DNA from: Pseudorasbora parva
Taxonomy: Eukaryota; Chordata; Actinopteri; Cypriniformes; Gobionidae
Assembly (NCBI RefSeq): GCF_024679245.1
Contig: NC_090178.1
Span: 48,765,425 to 48,829,424 of the forward strand
Length of the DNA: 64,000 nt
Reading direction: 5' to 3'
The stretch's first letter is position 1; the number at the start of each line of letters is the position of its first letter. Below, piece after piece: positions 1-10,627 of the stretch. The notes beneath the pieces are model-generated. The model saw only the letters and a program-made list of their open reading frames with translations, was not told where the DNA came from and did no database searches. Position numbers and translations under genes: made by a program.

Positions 1-1
1 A

Positions 2-1072
2 CTACTGTACAGGGAGAGTAAGGAGGAGGGAACACAGCTTGTTGTACCCAAGACACAGAGAAGGGAGGTGTTAGCAATGGGACACTCCATCCCCTGGGCA
101 GGCCATTTGGGGTTTATGAAGACATTCATGCGGATTGCTAAGAGGTTTTATTGGCCAAGAATGTACAGTGATGTTAAAGAGTATTGTAAGACATGCCCTG
201 AATGTCAACTCGCTGTTGGTCGCACCCCTGTTTATGCTCCGCTGGTACCACTACCCGTTGTTGACGCACCCTTTGAGAGAATTGGGGTGGATATTGTTGG
301 CCCTTTGGAGAGAAGCCAGGCAGGGAATAGATTCATTTTAGTCATATGTGATTATGCAACGAGGTACCCTGAGGCGTTCCCACTTCGAGAAGTCACTGCT
401 AAGCAAATATCCACAGCACTCATAAAATTGTTCTCACAAGTAGGCATACCTCGTGAAGTCCTCACAGACCAAGGTCCCAACTTTATGAGCCGCACATTAC
501 AACAAGTACATCAGCTGTTAGGGATTAAGAGAGTACGAACCACCCCTTACCACCCACAGACTGATGGTTTAGTTGAACGGTTTAACCAAACCCTGAAGGG
601 AATGCTCAAGAAATTTGTCTCCGAAACAGGCAAAGACTGGGACAAGTGGCTGCCTTTCCTCTTATTTGCCTACAGAGAGGTACCACAGGCCTCAACAGGG
701 TTTTCACCTTTTGAGCTCCTTTATGGCCACCATGTAAGAGGAACCTTGGACGTGCTGAGAGAGAGCTGGGAAGACATGGACAGGTCCAGTAAGCAAAATA
801 TCCTCAACCATGTCCTCAAGATGAGGGAGCAACTTCAAAAGACCACTGCACTTGCTCAAAAGAATCTACTACAGTCCCAAGCCCAGCAGAAAGCATGGTA
901 TGACAAAGCAGCACGGACACGCACCTTCCAACCTGGTGAAGAGGTCCTGTTACTGTTACCCACGTCAGAGAACAAGCTGCTGGCAAAGTGGCAGGGCCCC
1001 TATCGAGTCCAGCGGAAAGTAGGTCCAGTGACCTATGAAATTGAAATTCCCTCGAGAAGCCAACCACTTTGA
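2..1072 (+). CDS. Integrase region of Gmr1-like pol (5' partial)
   Basis: Integrase inserts the retrotransposon cDNA into host DNA. The frame is open from base 2, so the real start is outside the window; the first Met is at 68. Numbering from that Met, an HHCC zinc-binding domain is seen (H6, H13, C43, C46), then a catalytic core with D75 (GVDIVGPL), D134 (LTDQGPNF) and E170 (DGLVERFNQ), which gives D134 to E170 the D,D35E spacing of retroviral-type integrases. A C-terminal part with basic and hydrophobic strands follows (QPGEEVLLLLP, AKWQGPY). The frame ends at TGA 1070-1072. The usual C-terminal end motif of this family (FHINMLKKWH) lies directly after that stop in the same frame, so the stop cuts the domain short. 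This may be decay of a CGA codon or, less likely, a readthrough site. Confidence 0.85.
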   Translation, partial: LLYRESKEEGTQLVVPKTQRREVLAMGHSIPWAGHLGFMKTFMRIAKRFYWPRMYSDVKEYCKTCPECQLAVGRTPVYAPLVPLPVVDAPFERIGVDIVGPLERSQAGNRFILVICDYATRYPEAFPLREVTAKQISTALIKLFSQVGIPREVLTDQGPNFMSRTLQQVHQLLGIKRVRTTPYHPQTDGLVERFNQTLKGMLKKFVSETGKDWDKWLPFLLFAYREVPQASTGFSPFELLYGHHVRGTLDVLRESWEDMDRSSKQNILNHVLKMREQLQKTTALAQKNLLQSQAQQKAWYDKAARTRTFQPGEEVLLLLPTSENKLLAKWQGPYRVQRKVGPVTYEIEIPSRSQPL

Positions 1073-2677
1073 ATCTTCCACATCAACATGCTTAAGAAAT
1101 GGCATCCCTGTGCACAGCCCGGAGAGCCTGTGCAGGGGGCAACAGACTCAGTGACTGACAATGCCCTGTTTGTGAAAGCAGTGGAGGAGGAGGAGGAGGA
1201 GGAGGAGGAGGTCAAAGAACAGTACATTCCTGGTCAACGAAAGAAAGGTCAACTGAGCCTAGGACATCTGGGTAAAGAGCAAAGACAGCAACTATTAGAG
1301 TGCTTACCTGATCAGCTCTTCATGGAGACACCCGGTAGGACTGACCTGGTCTCTCACCCCATTGTCCTAAAAGACCCTAAACCCATCCGCCATCCAGTCT
1401 ACCGTGTGCCAGAGCGGCTACTGTCAGTAATGAAACAGGAGCTAGAAACCATGCAGGAACTGGGAGTGATAGAGCCATCCACTAGCGAGTGGAGTAGTCC
1501 GATTGTGCTGGTTCCCAAAAAGGATGGCTCTCTCCGGTTTTGTCTTGACTTCCGCAAATTGAACAGTGTCAGTAAGTTCGATCCTTACCCCATGCCAAGG
1601 GTGGATGAGCTGGTGGAGCGGCTAGGAAGAGCTAAATATCTCAGCACATTAGACCTCTGCAAAGGGTATTGGCAAGTTCCTCTGCAACCAGAATGTAAGG
1701 AGCTTACAGCTTTTAAGACTCCCTTTGGGCATTATCAGTTCCAGGTTCTTCCTTTTGGGCTTCATGGGGCTCCAGCCACATTCCAACGAATGATGAACCA
1801 GATTCTCTGTGGAACAGAGACATTTGCAGCAGCTTACCTTGATGATATTATCATCTTCAGTCAGAGTTGGGAGGAACACCTGGGACATCTTAAAGAGGTG
1901 TTACATCGGATTAAGGCTGCTGGACTGACAATTCGCCCTGACAAATGTGCCCTGGCCAAGATGGAAACTCAGTACCTGGGGTTTGTGCTGGGACACGGGG
2001 TGGTCAGGCCACAAGTCGGGAAGGTCGAGGCCATTTTAAATGCAGAGAGACCTAAGACAAAGAAACAAGTCCGGTCTTTCCTGGGGCTCATAGGCTGGTA
2101 CAGACGCTTCATACCAAACTTCTCAGCCCGGGCAGTGTCCCTGACTGACTTGACTAAAAAGAGCCGGTCCAACAAAGTGGATTGGACAACAGACTGCGAA
2201 AGAGCTTTCCGGGACTTGAGGGACTCTTTATGCAAAGAGCCAGTGCTCCAGAGTCCTGACTTTGAACAACCTTTTACGGTACAGACTGATGCTTCTGAAC
2301 AAGGTATTGGTGCTGTACTATTGCAAGATGCACAAGGACAACTTAAGCCTGTGGCCTATATCAGTCGGAAGCTCCTTCCCCGTGAAACAAAGTACTCAAC
2401 AGTGGAGAAGGAGTGTCTTGCGGTCAAGTGGGCTTTGGACTCTTTGCGTTATTACTTACTTGGACGTAAGTTCCGGCTAGAGACTGATCATCGGGCTCTG
2501 GCCTGGTTAGGCCAGATGAGAGACACCAATGCCCGAATCACTAGGTGGTTTCTGGCTATTCAACCCTTTGATTTTGAAGTGCTTTACAGAGCGGGGACTC
2601 AAAATTGCACAGCTGACTTCCTCTCAAGGACACCTCAAGAGGTGTCTGGAGAAGGAGGGGGAAATGTCACAGACTGA
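1073..2677 (+). CDS. Reverse transcriptase-RNase H region of Gmr1-like pol
   Basis: This part copies the element RNA into DNA and removes the RNA strand. The open stretch begins right after the TGA at 1070-1072; the first Met, at 1088, lies inside the integrase C-terminal motif, so it is probably not a natural start. Numbering from that Met: a Glu-rich linker at about 33-41, coded by GGA/GAG repeats; RT motif A with D189 (STLDL); the catalytic YLDD at 250-253; and the gypsy-type end of RT (FLGLIGWYRRFIPNF). RNase H follows with D401 (QTDAS), E442, D467 (ETDHRAL) and D510 (TADFLSR). No frameshift was found. All catalytic residues of both domains are present, unusual for this window and a sign of a fairly young copy. 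No protease or chromodomain is visible here. Confidence 0.88.
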   Translation: MFHINMLKKWHPCAQPGEPVQGATDSVTDNALFVKAVEEEEEEEEEVKEQYIPGQRKKGQLSLGHLGKEQRQQLLECLPDQLFMETPGRTDLVSHPIVLKDPKPIRHPVYRVPERLLSVMKQELETMQELGVIEPSTSEWSSPIVLVPKKDGSLRFCLDFRKLNSVSKFDPYPMPRVDELVERLGRAKYLSTLDLCKGYWQVPLQPECKELTAFKTPFGHYQFQVLPFGLHGAPATFQRMMNQILCGTETFAAAYLDDIIIFSQSWEEHLGHLKEVLHRIKAAGLTIRPDKCALAKMETQYLGFVLGHGVVRPQVGKVEAILNAERPKTKKQVRSFLGLIGWYRRFIPNFSARAVSLTDLTKKSRSNKVDWTTDCERAFRDLRDSLCKEPVLQSPDFEQPFTVQTDASEQGIGAVLLQDAQGQLKPVAYISRKLLPRETKYSTVEKECLAVKWALDSLRYYLLGRKFRLETDHRALAWLGQMRDTNARITRWFLAIQPFDFEVLYRAGTQNCTADFLSRTPQEVSGEGGGNVTD

Positions 2678-3160
2678 CTGTGACCCCAGACTTTTATAAT
2701 GAGGGGAATGAACATGGGTATGTGCATACACTGAACTGTTTCCACCATTACACACACACAAACTAAATGCCGGCTAAAAATACAATCTGATGTTGCGTGG
2801 TTGTAAGCTGATGTTGGTGTTGTAATATCCCTTATTCATCCCAAGTTATCACTTTCCTTGTTTTGTTTGTTTAATGCTAAAATGTGTTGAAATGTTTAAT
2901 GTTCAGTGATGCATGCTATTATAATATCATTACACACACACAAAAAAAGAACAACATACTTTACAACATAAAAGTTTATTTAATTTCATTCAGTATCAGT
3001 TTAACTTCAATACATTTCAAACTGCAACACATACCTTCGGGTGCACCTTTCACTTGCCAAACCAGTACACATGGAAAGTAGCCATTTTTAAGCTAGCATT
3101 TGCTCATCAAAGGTTACTTCATCTAGTTCTGACCTCATGGGGGAGGGAGAGAACCTGGGA
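2678..3160 (+). other. 3' noncoding part of Gmr1-like element with polypurine tract
   Basis: AT-rich sequence between pol and the LTR, with no open frame worth naming. A purine-rich run at 3139-3152 (GGGGGAGGGAGAGAA type), just before TGTAAGTG, is a plausible primer site for plus-strand DNA synthesis and was used to place the LTR start. Confidence 0.5.
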
Positions 3161-3345
3161 TGTAAGTGTTTGCTTGTATGTTTTGTCTTTATTGTTTTGA
3201 GCTCTGTACATGTTAGTAGTTGTAAATAATATATGTTGTAGAGTTGAAATGTTGTGAAGGTTTTTTTTTTTTATGTCTTGTCATCCGTATGTAACCCATA
3301 GGTTTTCCCCTAAAATGGTATGCTCCAGAAATAGGAGCCAAAGCC

Positions 3346-3353
3346 TATAAAAG
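3346..3353 (+). promoter_or_regulatory. TATA-like box in LTR
   Basis: TATAAAAG upstream of the AATAAA in the putative LTR. Position fits an LTR pol II promoter; function is inferred. Confidence 0.5.
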
Positions 3354-3561
3354 AGGCAGCCATTTTAGGGAAAAGGGAGGATAGTGTGGAGAGATTGAAA
3401 CACGTTTGTATTTTTGGGCCTGTACATTGGCATAGCCAACTTACATTCGTATATTGCAAATTTATTTTCTTTTGTATTATATTTTTTGATTATTTTTCCT
3501 GATTATTTTTTCACTATTGGTACTGTATATATATAATATTTTTTCTCCTTTCACCTTGGTG

Positions 3562-3567
3562 AATAAA
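3562..3567 (+). terminator. AATAAA polyadenylation signal in LTR
   Basis: AATAAA about 70 bases before the inferred LTR end, where an LTR R/U5 polyadenylation signal is expected. Confidence 0.5.
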
Positions 3568-3659
3568 ACTACTGGACCGTGCATTTTTGTCCCCAGTCAC
3601 CTATTTTACACCTCGGTCTGCTGGTACATCCTAACAATTACATTTCTAAAAATGCTAAT

Positions 3660-4158
3660 AACTTTTGAATAAATTGGCCAATTGCAATATTGTCATAGTC
3701 GGGCGAACTTCCTGTCCGCCTTTTTGATTTTCTTTAAAACATAATTTTTTCAACTTCTCCTAGACCATTTTTTCGATTTTCACCAAAATTTTATCATATC
3801 ATCTTCAGACAATGTTGGAAAAAAGTTCTGGATTTTGTGTTGATGAAACTGCTTCCGTATATCGCAGCAACAAAGTTGTGACATGATGCCAACACGACCC
3901 TGAGGCTGTATCACTCCAGTGCTTTTGCATATTGACATCAAACTTTTCCTCACATTGTCATCTCACACCTTCAATTTGGTCACAGAGATAAACCATTAAA
4001 ATAATTACTAGTGACTATATTTATGATTTTTCATAAATTATCTTAATATGTCTTTACTTGCTCATTGTTGAGGTTGGTCTAACACTCCTAACCATGTTAG
4101 CATGAGTTATTGTACTCTTTATGCTTGGCCCTGATAATTGTTGCTTGCAGCTATATTT
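3660..4158 (-). repeat. Interspersed repeat end, same family as 7378-9065
   Basis: The last part (4123-4158, CTTGGCCC then AATTG, GCAGC and TATATTT) is the reverse complement, with a few changes, of 7378-7413. The two places therefore carry ends of one repeat family in opposite orientation. The rest is AT-rich text without an open frame. The left boundary is a guess. Confidence 0.4.
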
Positions 4159-4197
4159 GATCATTATTTTCCTGTTTATTACTGTAAAACAGCTTTG

Positions 4198-4200
<3 letters not shown>

Positions 4201-4274
<74 letters not shown>
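4201..4274. repeat. (CA)n(TA)n compound microsatellite
   Basis: About 26 CA units followed directly by about 10 TA units. The open frames that cross it are repeat artefacts. Confidence 0.95.
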
Positions 4275-5074
4275 ATAAAATATATTGGATATTACTGAGA
4301 TAAGACGTTGTGACAAGCCCCACTCTTACCTATATTATTTTATTGGCAAAGGAAAGATACCGCAAATGGAAAATAACGGGTAACCTTAAAGTCCTGCTGT
4401 CTTTTTGCATTTTGTGATTGCTCAGTGTGTAGATGGATGAATCTTTTCAATCTAAAAGGCCGACATCCATCAGCATAACACATATTCACAGGCAGCGTAC
4501 CTGTGATAACTCTTATTACTAAGATCTAAACCCATAATTCCCACCAGATAACAAGTTAAAACCTCAGGCCTGACCTTTTGATATCACACACAGAAGAGTG
4601 ATGTCTTTTGTCCTGTTTTCATCACTGTCTTCTTCACGTTGTAATAAAATATGGAAAAAGGCAGAAGAGATTACGGTAGAAGAATTCCCTTTGACACTAA
4701 CGGATTCCGAGGGGCATCAGCTTCATGGGTTCAGATGTGCTGTGTCAAATCTTCAGAAGCGTTCGGGCTGTGACTCATCCTCACATATTGAGGAGACAAG
4801 CAGCTCAAATTTATAGCGTGTTGTGTGACATCCTAACACGATCATTCTATCTGAACAAATGTTTCTGAAAAATGGAGCGCTTTCTGATAAAAGTTTTAAA
4901 GGTGATATAAATGTGAAGCTCTTCATTGAATTAAGAATAGAGGAAAATATCATGCTTAGTTCAGTTCAGTTTTACAGCATTATAAAGCTCATTTATCATA
5001 CCCTGCTTAATGTAAACCCTGAACATACACAAAAGACAAAAAAAAAAACAGTGGACTGCAATATGCTTACACAA
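4275..5074. other. Noncoding stretch, nothing recognised
   Basis: AT-rich DNA with no coding pattern or repeat I can name. The short open frames have no family features. Confidence 0.5.
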
Positions 5075-5780
<706 letters not shown>

Positions 5781-5847
5781 TTTTAATAAAGGATGAAGCT
5801 TGACACGCACATGCTTTCAATGCAAAATGCTGAACAGTTAGTTTAGA

Positions 5848-6110
5848 GCTCAAGGCTAGATTATTGTAATGCTCTACTGGGTGGTTGCCCTGCTTGCTTA
5901 ATAAACAAACTCCAGCTGGTCCAAAACGCAGCAGATCGAGTTCTTACTAGAACCAGGAAGTATGATCATATTTGTCCAGTTCTGTCAACATTGCACTGGC
6001 TCCCTATTAAACATTGCATAAATCTTGCTAATTACTTACAAAGCACTAAATGGTTTAGCTCCCCAGTACTTAAGCGAGCTCTTAACACATTATACTCCAT
6101 CAGATGGTGG
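5848..6110 (+). pseudogene. L2-type LINE ORF2 C-terminal relic
   Basis: Translation gives the recognisable end of L2-type reverse transcriptase: RLDYCNALL, then LQLVQNAA, RKYDHI, and PVLSTLHWLPI. In functional copies this region follows the RT palm and ends ORF2. Frame is lost after about 6020, where LANY replaces the expected continuation, and the remaining residues run into stops. No endonuclease or catalytic RT motif remains. It is a decayed 5'-truncated copy. Confidence 0.75.
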
Positions 6111-6333
6111 ACCTGAGCCTGGACATGACCAACGCGTCCCTGAAGTGTCTGCAGACAGCGTCAATTAAACTTCCCCTGTAAATGCACCATCGCTACCACA
6201 TCCTCATTAAACCCGACGACTCCAATCGTTCCAATATTCTTACAAATATCTATTGATCTAATATGACTTGTAATGTTACCAGATTCATACACTATTTGTT
6301 CATCAGCCAAAGGAGAGCTGGCACTCCGACTTA

Positions 6334-6874
6334 TGGGTCCTGCACACTGTGCGATTTTTCAAAATCCTTTGCGAATGTCCCTTGTCAGACTGTACGAACA
6401 TGATCGCCATGTCACACTGTAAGATCTCAGTTGACATTAATGTCAGACTGCACGATAGTGAAGGCGCGCTAAAAACGGTCGCGCAAAAGAAAACTCCCCC
6501 GGAGTTTTATATCATCAATGAGTGACGCGTTCAGTGACGGTGAGCTGCATTACACGTGGGACTGAAATGCTGGCTACAAAGAAATCTCTAGCTCTCGTTT
6601 TGGTCATAGTTTGTCTTGAAAAACCGAGATATTTGACTGTCGTTGTAGGAGAAGTCACACTGCAGGATTCTGCGCCAAATCTTCTGACACTGCCAGAATT
6701 TCGTCTGAGGTAAAATTTGATCGCAGCGCTCATTAATCGGCTGCCGGTGAAAATGTCAAACTAACGACCAAAGACGTCAGATTTTAGCCTAGGATCAGAG
6801 GAATCTTTTAGGATTTGCTAAATTTGTCCCAGACGGCCAAATCGTGGCCAAAATCGCACAGTGTGCACCCGGCT
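6334..6874. mobile_element. PIF/Harbinger-like MITE inserted in L2 LINE
   Basis: Perfect 18-bp inverted repeats (TGCACACTGTGCGATTTT at 6341-6358 and its complement at 6850-6867) lie a few bases inside ends of GGGT type. The 541-bp element is flanked by TTA at 6331-6333 and 6875-6877, a 3-bp duplication of the kind known for PIF/Harbinger. It has no transposase, so it would need one in trans. The TIR tips differ by a small indel. Confidence 0.75.
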
Positions 6875-7190
6875 TTAGCCTGGTTTCTCCCAAGGTTTAT
6901 TTTCTCCATTCTGGCCCTGAAGGAGTTTTTGTTTTTGTGCCACCGTTGCCTTTGGCTTTTGGCTTGCTACGTTGGGGACACTTAAGTTTCAACTATATTA
7001 CTGATCTGCCCACATTGACACTATATGATAATTGAAATTCGTTGGATAAGATCACCGTTTTCACCAGAGCGGCTGTACAGCCGAATCAAATTCTGTTGCA
7101 TTATTTTACTGTTAATACTGTGAAGCTGCTTTTAAACAATTGGCATTGTAAAAAGCACTATATAAATAAAGGTGACTTGACTTGACTTTT

Positions 7191-7377
7191 GGCCACTATT
7201 TTAGTTTTAGGATGTTAATGAATAAAGTGATGTTAATTTATTTGGTCTTGACGGATTAGATTTGCTATGTTGCTGCTGCTGATTATTGTTGCTGCTGTTA
7301 ACAGATACACAGACATGCTGTGAGCATGTAAGATCTATGCTGCTGCATAAAACTCCCCTTAATATCAGGAACAAGAA
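7191..7377. other. Noncoding, GCT-rich short repeats
   Basis: Contains an imperfect TGCTGC-rich run at about 7266-7300; otherwise nothing recognised. Confidence 0.5.
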
Positions 7378-9065
7378 TAAATATAGCTGCTAGCAGCAAT
7401 TGCGGGGCCAAGCCCATTATGGCTCTTTTTGGCTTTTTTGGACTTTGGATATTATTAGGAAACTTTTGTACATTGCCCAATTCACATGCTTAAACACCAT
7501 AACTTAACTTAACTTACTACACATTGAATTTGACCAATCAATCTTCAAAGCTTTAGCCTGTTGCTTTAAACAGCAGACCACTCATACTTTGGTTTGTTTA
7601 ATTTTATAAAGGCTTGAGATTTCGAAGGCAGAACTGCAGCTTTTGCCACTAAATGACAACATTACACACAATTTTATAAAGCTGTCCCCCATGGGACTCG
7701 AACCCATAACCTCACAATCCAGTGTCTGACACTCACTTTTTGGATTTAATGAACAACATTATATATTTTTTGTGAAAAATTGGTTGAAATCATTCTTAGA
7801 AGTAATTAATGTCTGGAACGGAAGAACATTTTTGCAAATAACCATTTAGAATGCTAAGCTAATTAGCATAAAGACACAAACACAGGCAAGTTCAACTTCA
7901 GAGGTGGATTTCTCCGGAACGGTAGCGAATATCAAAAATCCGTTCAGTCATTTCTGTGCGGCTCACTCCATATTTAATGTGAGCCAATTTTGAACAAAAT
8001 TGGACAAAATTTGAAGGAGGAGTAGCGAAAAAACTGTTTTTCACTTGATTCAATATGGCGGACAGTCACATGTTTGGAAAATGACAAATGAGACATCGTC
8101 GAAATCTGCAAAATCCAGAGAACAAAATGACATAAATTATATAGAATATAGATAATGTTTTCAAAAGTTATAAACGTTTTAGCAAAAAATCGTATATCTC
8201 TGGAACACTAGGTGGCGGTATTCTGAAACTTCTCATGTACATTTGGGACATGATGACCGTCATGCATACCAAATTGTGTGCAGATATGTCAAATATTATA
8301 AAAGATATCACATTTTATGACAAAATTCAAAATGGCGGCCACGTGGTTCATCCGATCCTAACATATCTGATATCACCAGATTCAGCATGACATGAGGATA
8401 TATATAATCCATAGACACAAATATTATGATTTTCTGACAAACAGTTCGGATGTTATGGGCAAAAATAGCCTTTTTTCATATCTCATGACCCCTAGGTGGC
8501 GCTGTTCCCATCTTTGGCATGGATCCTCAGATCATGGGTCTGATGAAGCATACCAATTTTCGTTTCGATTGGTCAAAGTTTGGCCGAGATAAAGCCTCAG
8601 AACCAATTTTGGGTGAACCTCGTTAACTTTGAGACATCATAACTTTTTTTTTCCCCTAGGGTCCAAAAAATTCTGTTCAGTCATTTCTGTGCGGCTCAGT
8701 CCAAATATTCTCTCTGCCAAGTTTGGACAAAATTAGACCAATTTTGAAGGAGGAGTAGCAAAAAAACTGAATATTGTACTTTTTAAGATGGCCATTACTG
8801 TAATGGGCGGAGTCTTAATGTAAGATATTAAATTTGATCACCATGATGAGAGGAATCAGGTGTACTAAGTGGCATTTTTCTACCTCAAAGGGTTCAAAAG
8901 TTATAACAGTTTCAATGTTGAATTTTTGGACTGGTGGTGGCGCTATGGAGTTGGTCTTAGAGACTCCAAATTTGGTCCATTTACTATTGATGACGATCTC
9001 TACAATTTTGCCAAATTTCATCATTTTCCTACTTACGGTTCCTTTCAGGGCTTGGCCCCCAATGA
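7378..9065. mobile_element. Unclassified element bounded by inverted GGGGCCAAGCCC
   Basis: GGGGCCAAGCCC at 7404-7415 faces its exact complement GGGCTTGGCCCC at 9048-9059. The interior holds text typical of a fish repeat, with several AAATGGCGG phrases and lines such as CTAGGTGGCGCTGTTCCCAT near 8491, but no coding frame. A related end occurs at 4123-4158. I cannot name the superfamily. The GGGG motif is probably subterminal because homology to 4123-4158 runs beyond it. No target duplication was identified. Confidence 0.5.
7694..7704 (-). promoter_or_regulatory. tRNA-type pol III B-box (GGTTCGAGTCC)
   Basis: On minus the sequence is GGTTCGAGTCC, a perfect B-box match, inside a possible T-arm (TATGGGTTCGAGTCCCATGG). 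No A-box or full cloverleaf could be built upstream, so this may be a tRNA-derived SINE relic or chance. It lies within the element at 7378-9065. Confidence 0.3.
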
Positions 9066-9253
9066 CAATACAAGCCAACAAACATGCATGTATGTAGCAC
9101 ATCCTTCTGCATAAATAGACATGCCAAATCCTCTTATACAGCCAAAAGAAAGACAATAGGGCATTACAGCACATACCACAAAATAACTGATAAAGCAAAA
9201 ATGTACATCTATTTACACAAGTCTCATCGACATTATATAATTAGGTAAATTCT
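9066..9253. other. Short noncoding stretch
   Basis: AT-rich flank of the DIRS element; nothing recognised. Confidence 0.5.
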
Positions 9254-9464
9254 GTTCCCTTTCGTTCAGTCACTCCGACGTAACGTCAGTGACTGACGAA
9301 TGGGGGTTTCGCCTAGAAGCCAATCATCTTCGAGATCTTAGCAAACGCCCAATGGCAGTGCCAATGCCATGGGCATGCAAGATTTGCATGCGTAACTCCG
9401 CCTGGGTATATAAGGAAGTAGCTGCATGAATCGCATTATGTTTTCTGCCTCGGAGCCAAGAGCA
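9254..9464 (+). repeat. DIRS left inverted terminal repeat
   Basis: Bases about 9277-9464 pair with the reverse complement of about 14345-14532, with few mismatches and a six-base insertion on the right side. The outer 9254-9307 pairs with the ICR instead. Both arms carry an inward-facing TATA-like box. Confidence 0.88.
9382..9414 (+). promoter_or_regulatory. Octamer plus TATA box in DIRS left ITR
   Basis: ATTTGCAT at 9382-9389 is the complement of the ATGCAAAT octamer recognised by Oct-type POU factors. TATATAAG follows at 9407-9414. The right ITR has the mirrored TATATAAG at 14390-14397 but a changed octamer. The pair looks like the promoter that drives the element; function is inferred. 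Confidence 0.5.
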
Positions 9465-9516
9465 TCTCTTCACTCCGGCAAGCCTGAATTCTGAAGTCCT
9501 CTCTTCAGTCTTCGAG

Positions 9517-10620
9517 ATGAGCGGTTCTCCAGGGTGTTGGTGTAACGGCGCGTTCCAGCGATCTCACATTGCCTGCCTGCTGATCTGTCCTGTGATCTGC
9601 AACAGCTGTGTGTGTTTTCCCTGGGCGCTTCGGCACTCTGCAGAGCTTCCTCTCACAAAAAGAGCTTGCGTGTGGCACGTCTTTTTCAAGACGGTTTGCC
9701 CGCGCACTTCCGGGTGCGGTCGATATCTGTTGCTGTCTTTGGGACGCATTCACTGCTCGACGTGTTTGGGCGGCACGTTCGGACAGTGTTTGTGGATGTG
9801 CTGTGTTCCCTCTGCGGGAACATGACCATCGCGATGTTGTGGTCGAGACTCAATGATCTCTGTTAAGAGAGAGAGTCCCCTCTGCCACACCCCGATCTAC
9901 CATCTCCGAGTGAGGTGGTACTTTGGCTGGTGGCCAGGGTGACCTGAGGGCGGTGCTGTGGTATTAAGAACCCCGACGATCATTCCTCGGGCCACTCCCG
10001 CCCTCTTGCACATTGCTTCCAGTGAGTGTTGGACTGAAGCAGCGGGACCGTCTGCGGACGCCCCATTCGTTTCGCTCAAACTCCAGATAGCGGCGAGAGG
10101 TCGATTGCCACATCTCAAGGTGGGCTAGAGTCCTTTGGGGATGACGATTCGGCTATGCTCCGCCTCCGGGTGTGGTAGCACTGTAGAATCTGACCTAGAG
10201 TTGACAGCCATGTTATCTCGGGCAGCCGCGAGCCTCGGGCTGGTGTGAATCTCCACCCTGTCACGAGTGCTCGCGGTTGGGCGATTGGTTTTTGGAGGTG
10301 GCACCCGACAGCTGCGGGCCCTGCCCCCAATGCCATTTCGCTCCCGAGATGCATGAGGAGTGCACACGGTCCGGGAGATCTCCGGGTCTTCCCGCGACCG
10401 TTCGGGGGCCTCCTCCGCCTTCTCTGCCCTCGAGGGGTCGCGGCCTAAGGGTACACTGGGGTCCCTCCCCCTCAGCCAGGTGCTCTGTTGCACACTACGG
10501 TGTCCACTGAGTGCTTTGACCTGACGGAGGCTATCCTAAGCGTCCTCCCAAGCCTGTTGGCTCGTCTACTTCGTGGCGTAGTCCAGCAGTGCTATGGGGT
10601 AAGCTGCCGCCCTGATGCGT
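9517..10620 (+). pseudogene. DIRS gag relic
   Basis: Gag would form the nucleoprotein particle. No frame runs through. Pieces in different frames show Cys/His spacing of a fish DIRS gag zinc region near 9720-9850 (HCSTCLGG in one frame, CSLCGNM in another) and, near 10345-10420, a segment like the conserved gag block before RT (PEMHEECTRS). At least three frame changes separate these. The first ATG after the left ITR is at 9517 and may be the original start. The assignment rests on position and these motifs and is less sure than for RT. Confidence 0.55.
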
Positions 10621-10627
10621 ATGCACG

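Larger units (their letters stand above)
1..3636 (+). mobile_element. Gmr1-like Ty3/gypsy LTR retrotransposon, 3' part
   Basis: The element enters from the left edge, so its 5' LTR, gag and protease are not seen. In order the window shows integrase, then reverse transcriptase and RNase H, then about 480 bases of noncoding DNA, a purine tract and a probable 3' LTR. The RT and RNase H are of Ty3/gypsy type, but integrase lies upstream, as in Ty1/copia. That combination is established for Gmr1-like elements of fish and other deuterostomes. All pol sequence from base 2 to 2677 is one frame, interrupted by a single TGA at 1070-1072. The right boundary is inferred from a terminal CTAACA and could be six bases further out; without the 5' LTR it cannot be confirmed. 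Confidence 0.85.
3161..3636 (+). repeat. Probable 3' LTR of the Gmr1-like element
   Basis: The segment begins TGTAAGTG after the purine tract and ends CCTAACA, the TG...CA form of LTRs. It holds a TATA-like box (TATAAAAG, 3346-3353) and, about 210 bases later, an AATAAA signal (3562-3567), the usual LTR order. Boundaries are inferred from one copy only; a start near 3291 (TGTAACCC) is an alternative. Confidence 0.55.
5840..7190 (+). mobile_element. L2-clade LINE, 3' end, split by a Harbinger-type MITE
   Basis: The left part encodes the end of an L2/CR1-type ORF2. The right part (6878-7190) is the 3' UTR found with fish L2 elements: CTGGTTTCTCCCAAGGTTTA, a TTGGGGACAC block and the end AAATAAAGGTGACTTGACTT. 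Removing the MITE at 6334-6874 and one copy of TTA rejoins these parts naturally. The copy is 5' truncated, normal for target-primed insertion. The 3' tail consists of TGACT-type short repeats. Confidence 0.75.

Noticed and set aside
1033..1227. Minus-strand poly-Ser frame
   Set aside because: Shadow of the GGA/GAG run that codes the Glu-rich linker on plus.
7680..7745. tRNA gene on minus
   Set aside because: Only the B-box/T-arm looks right; no A-box, acceptor stem or anticodon arm can be formed.
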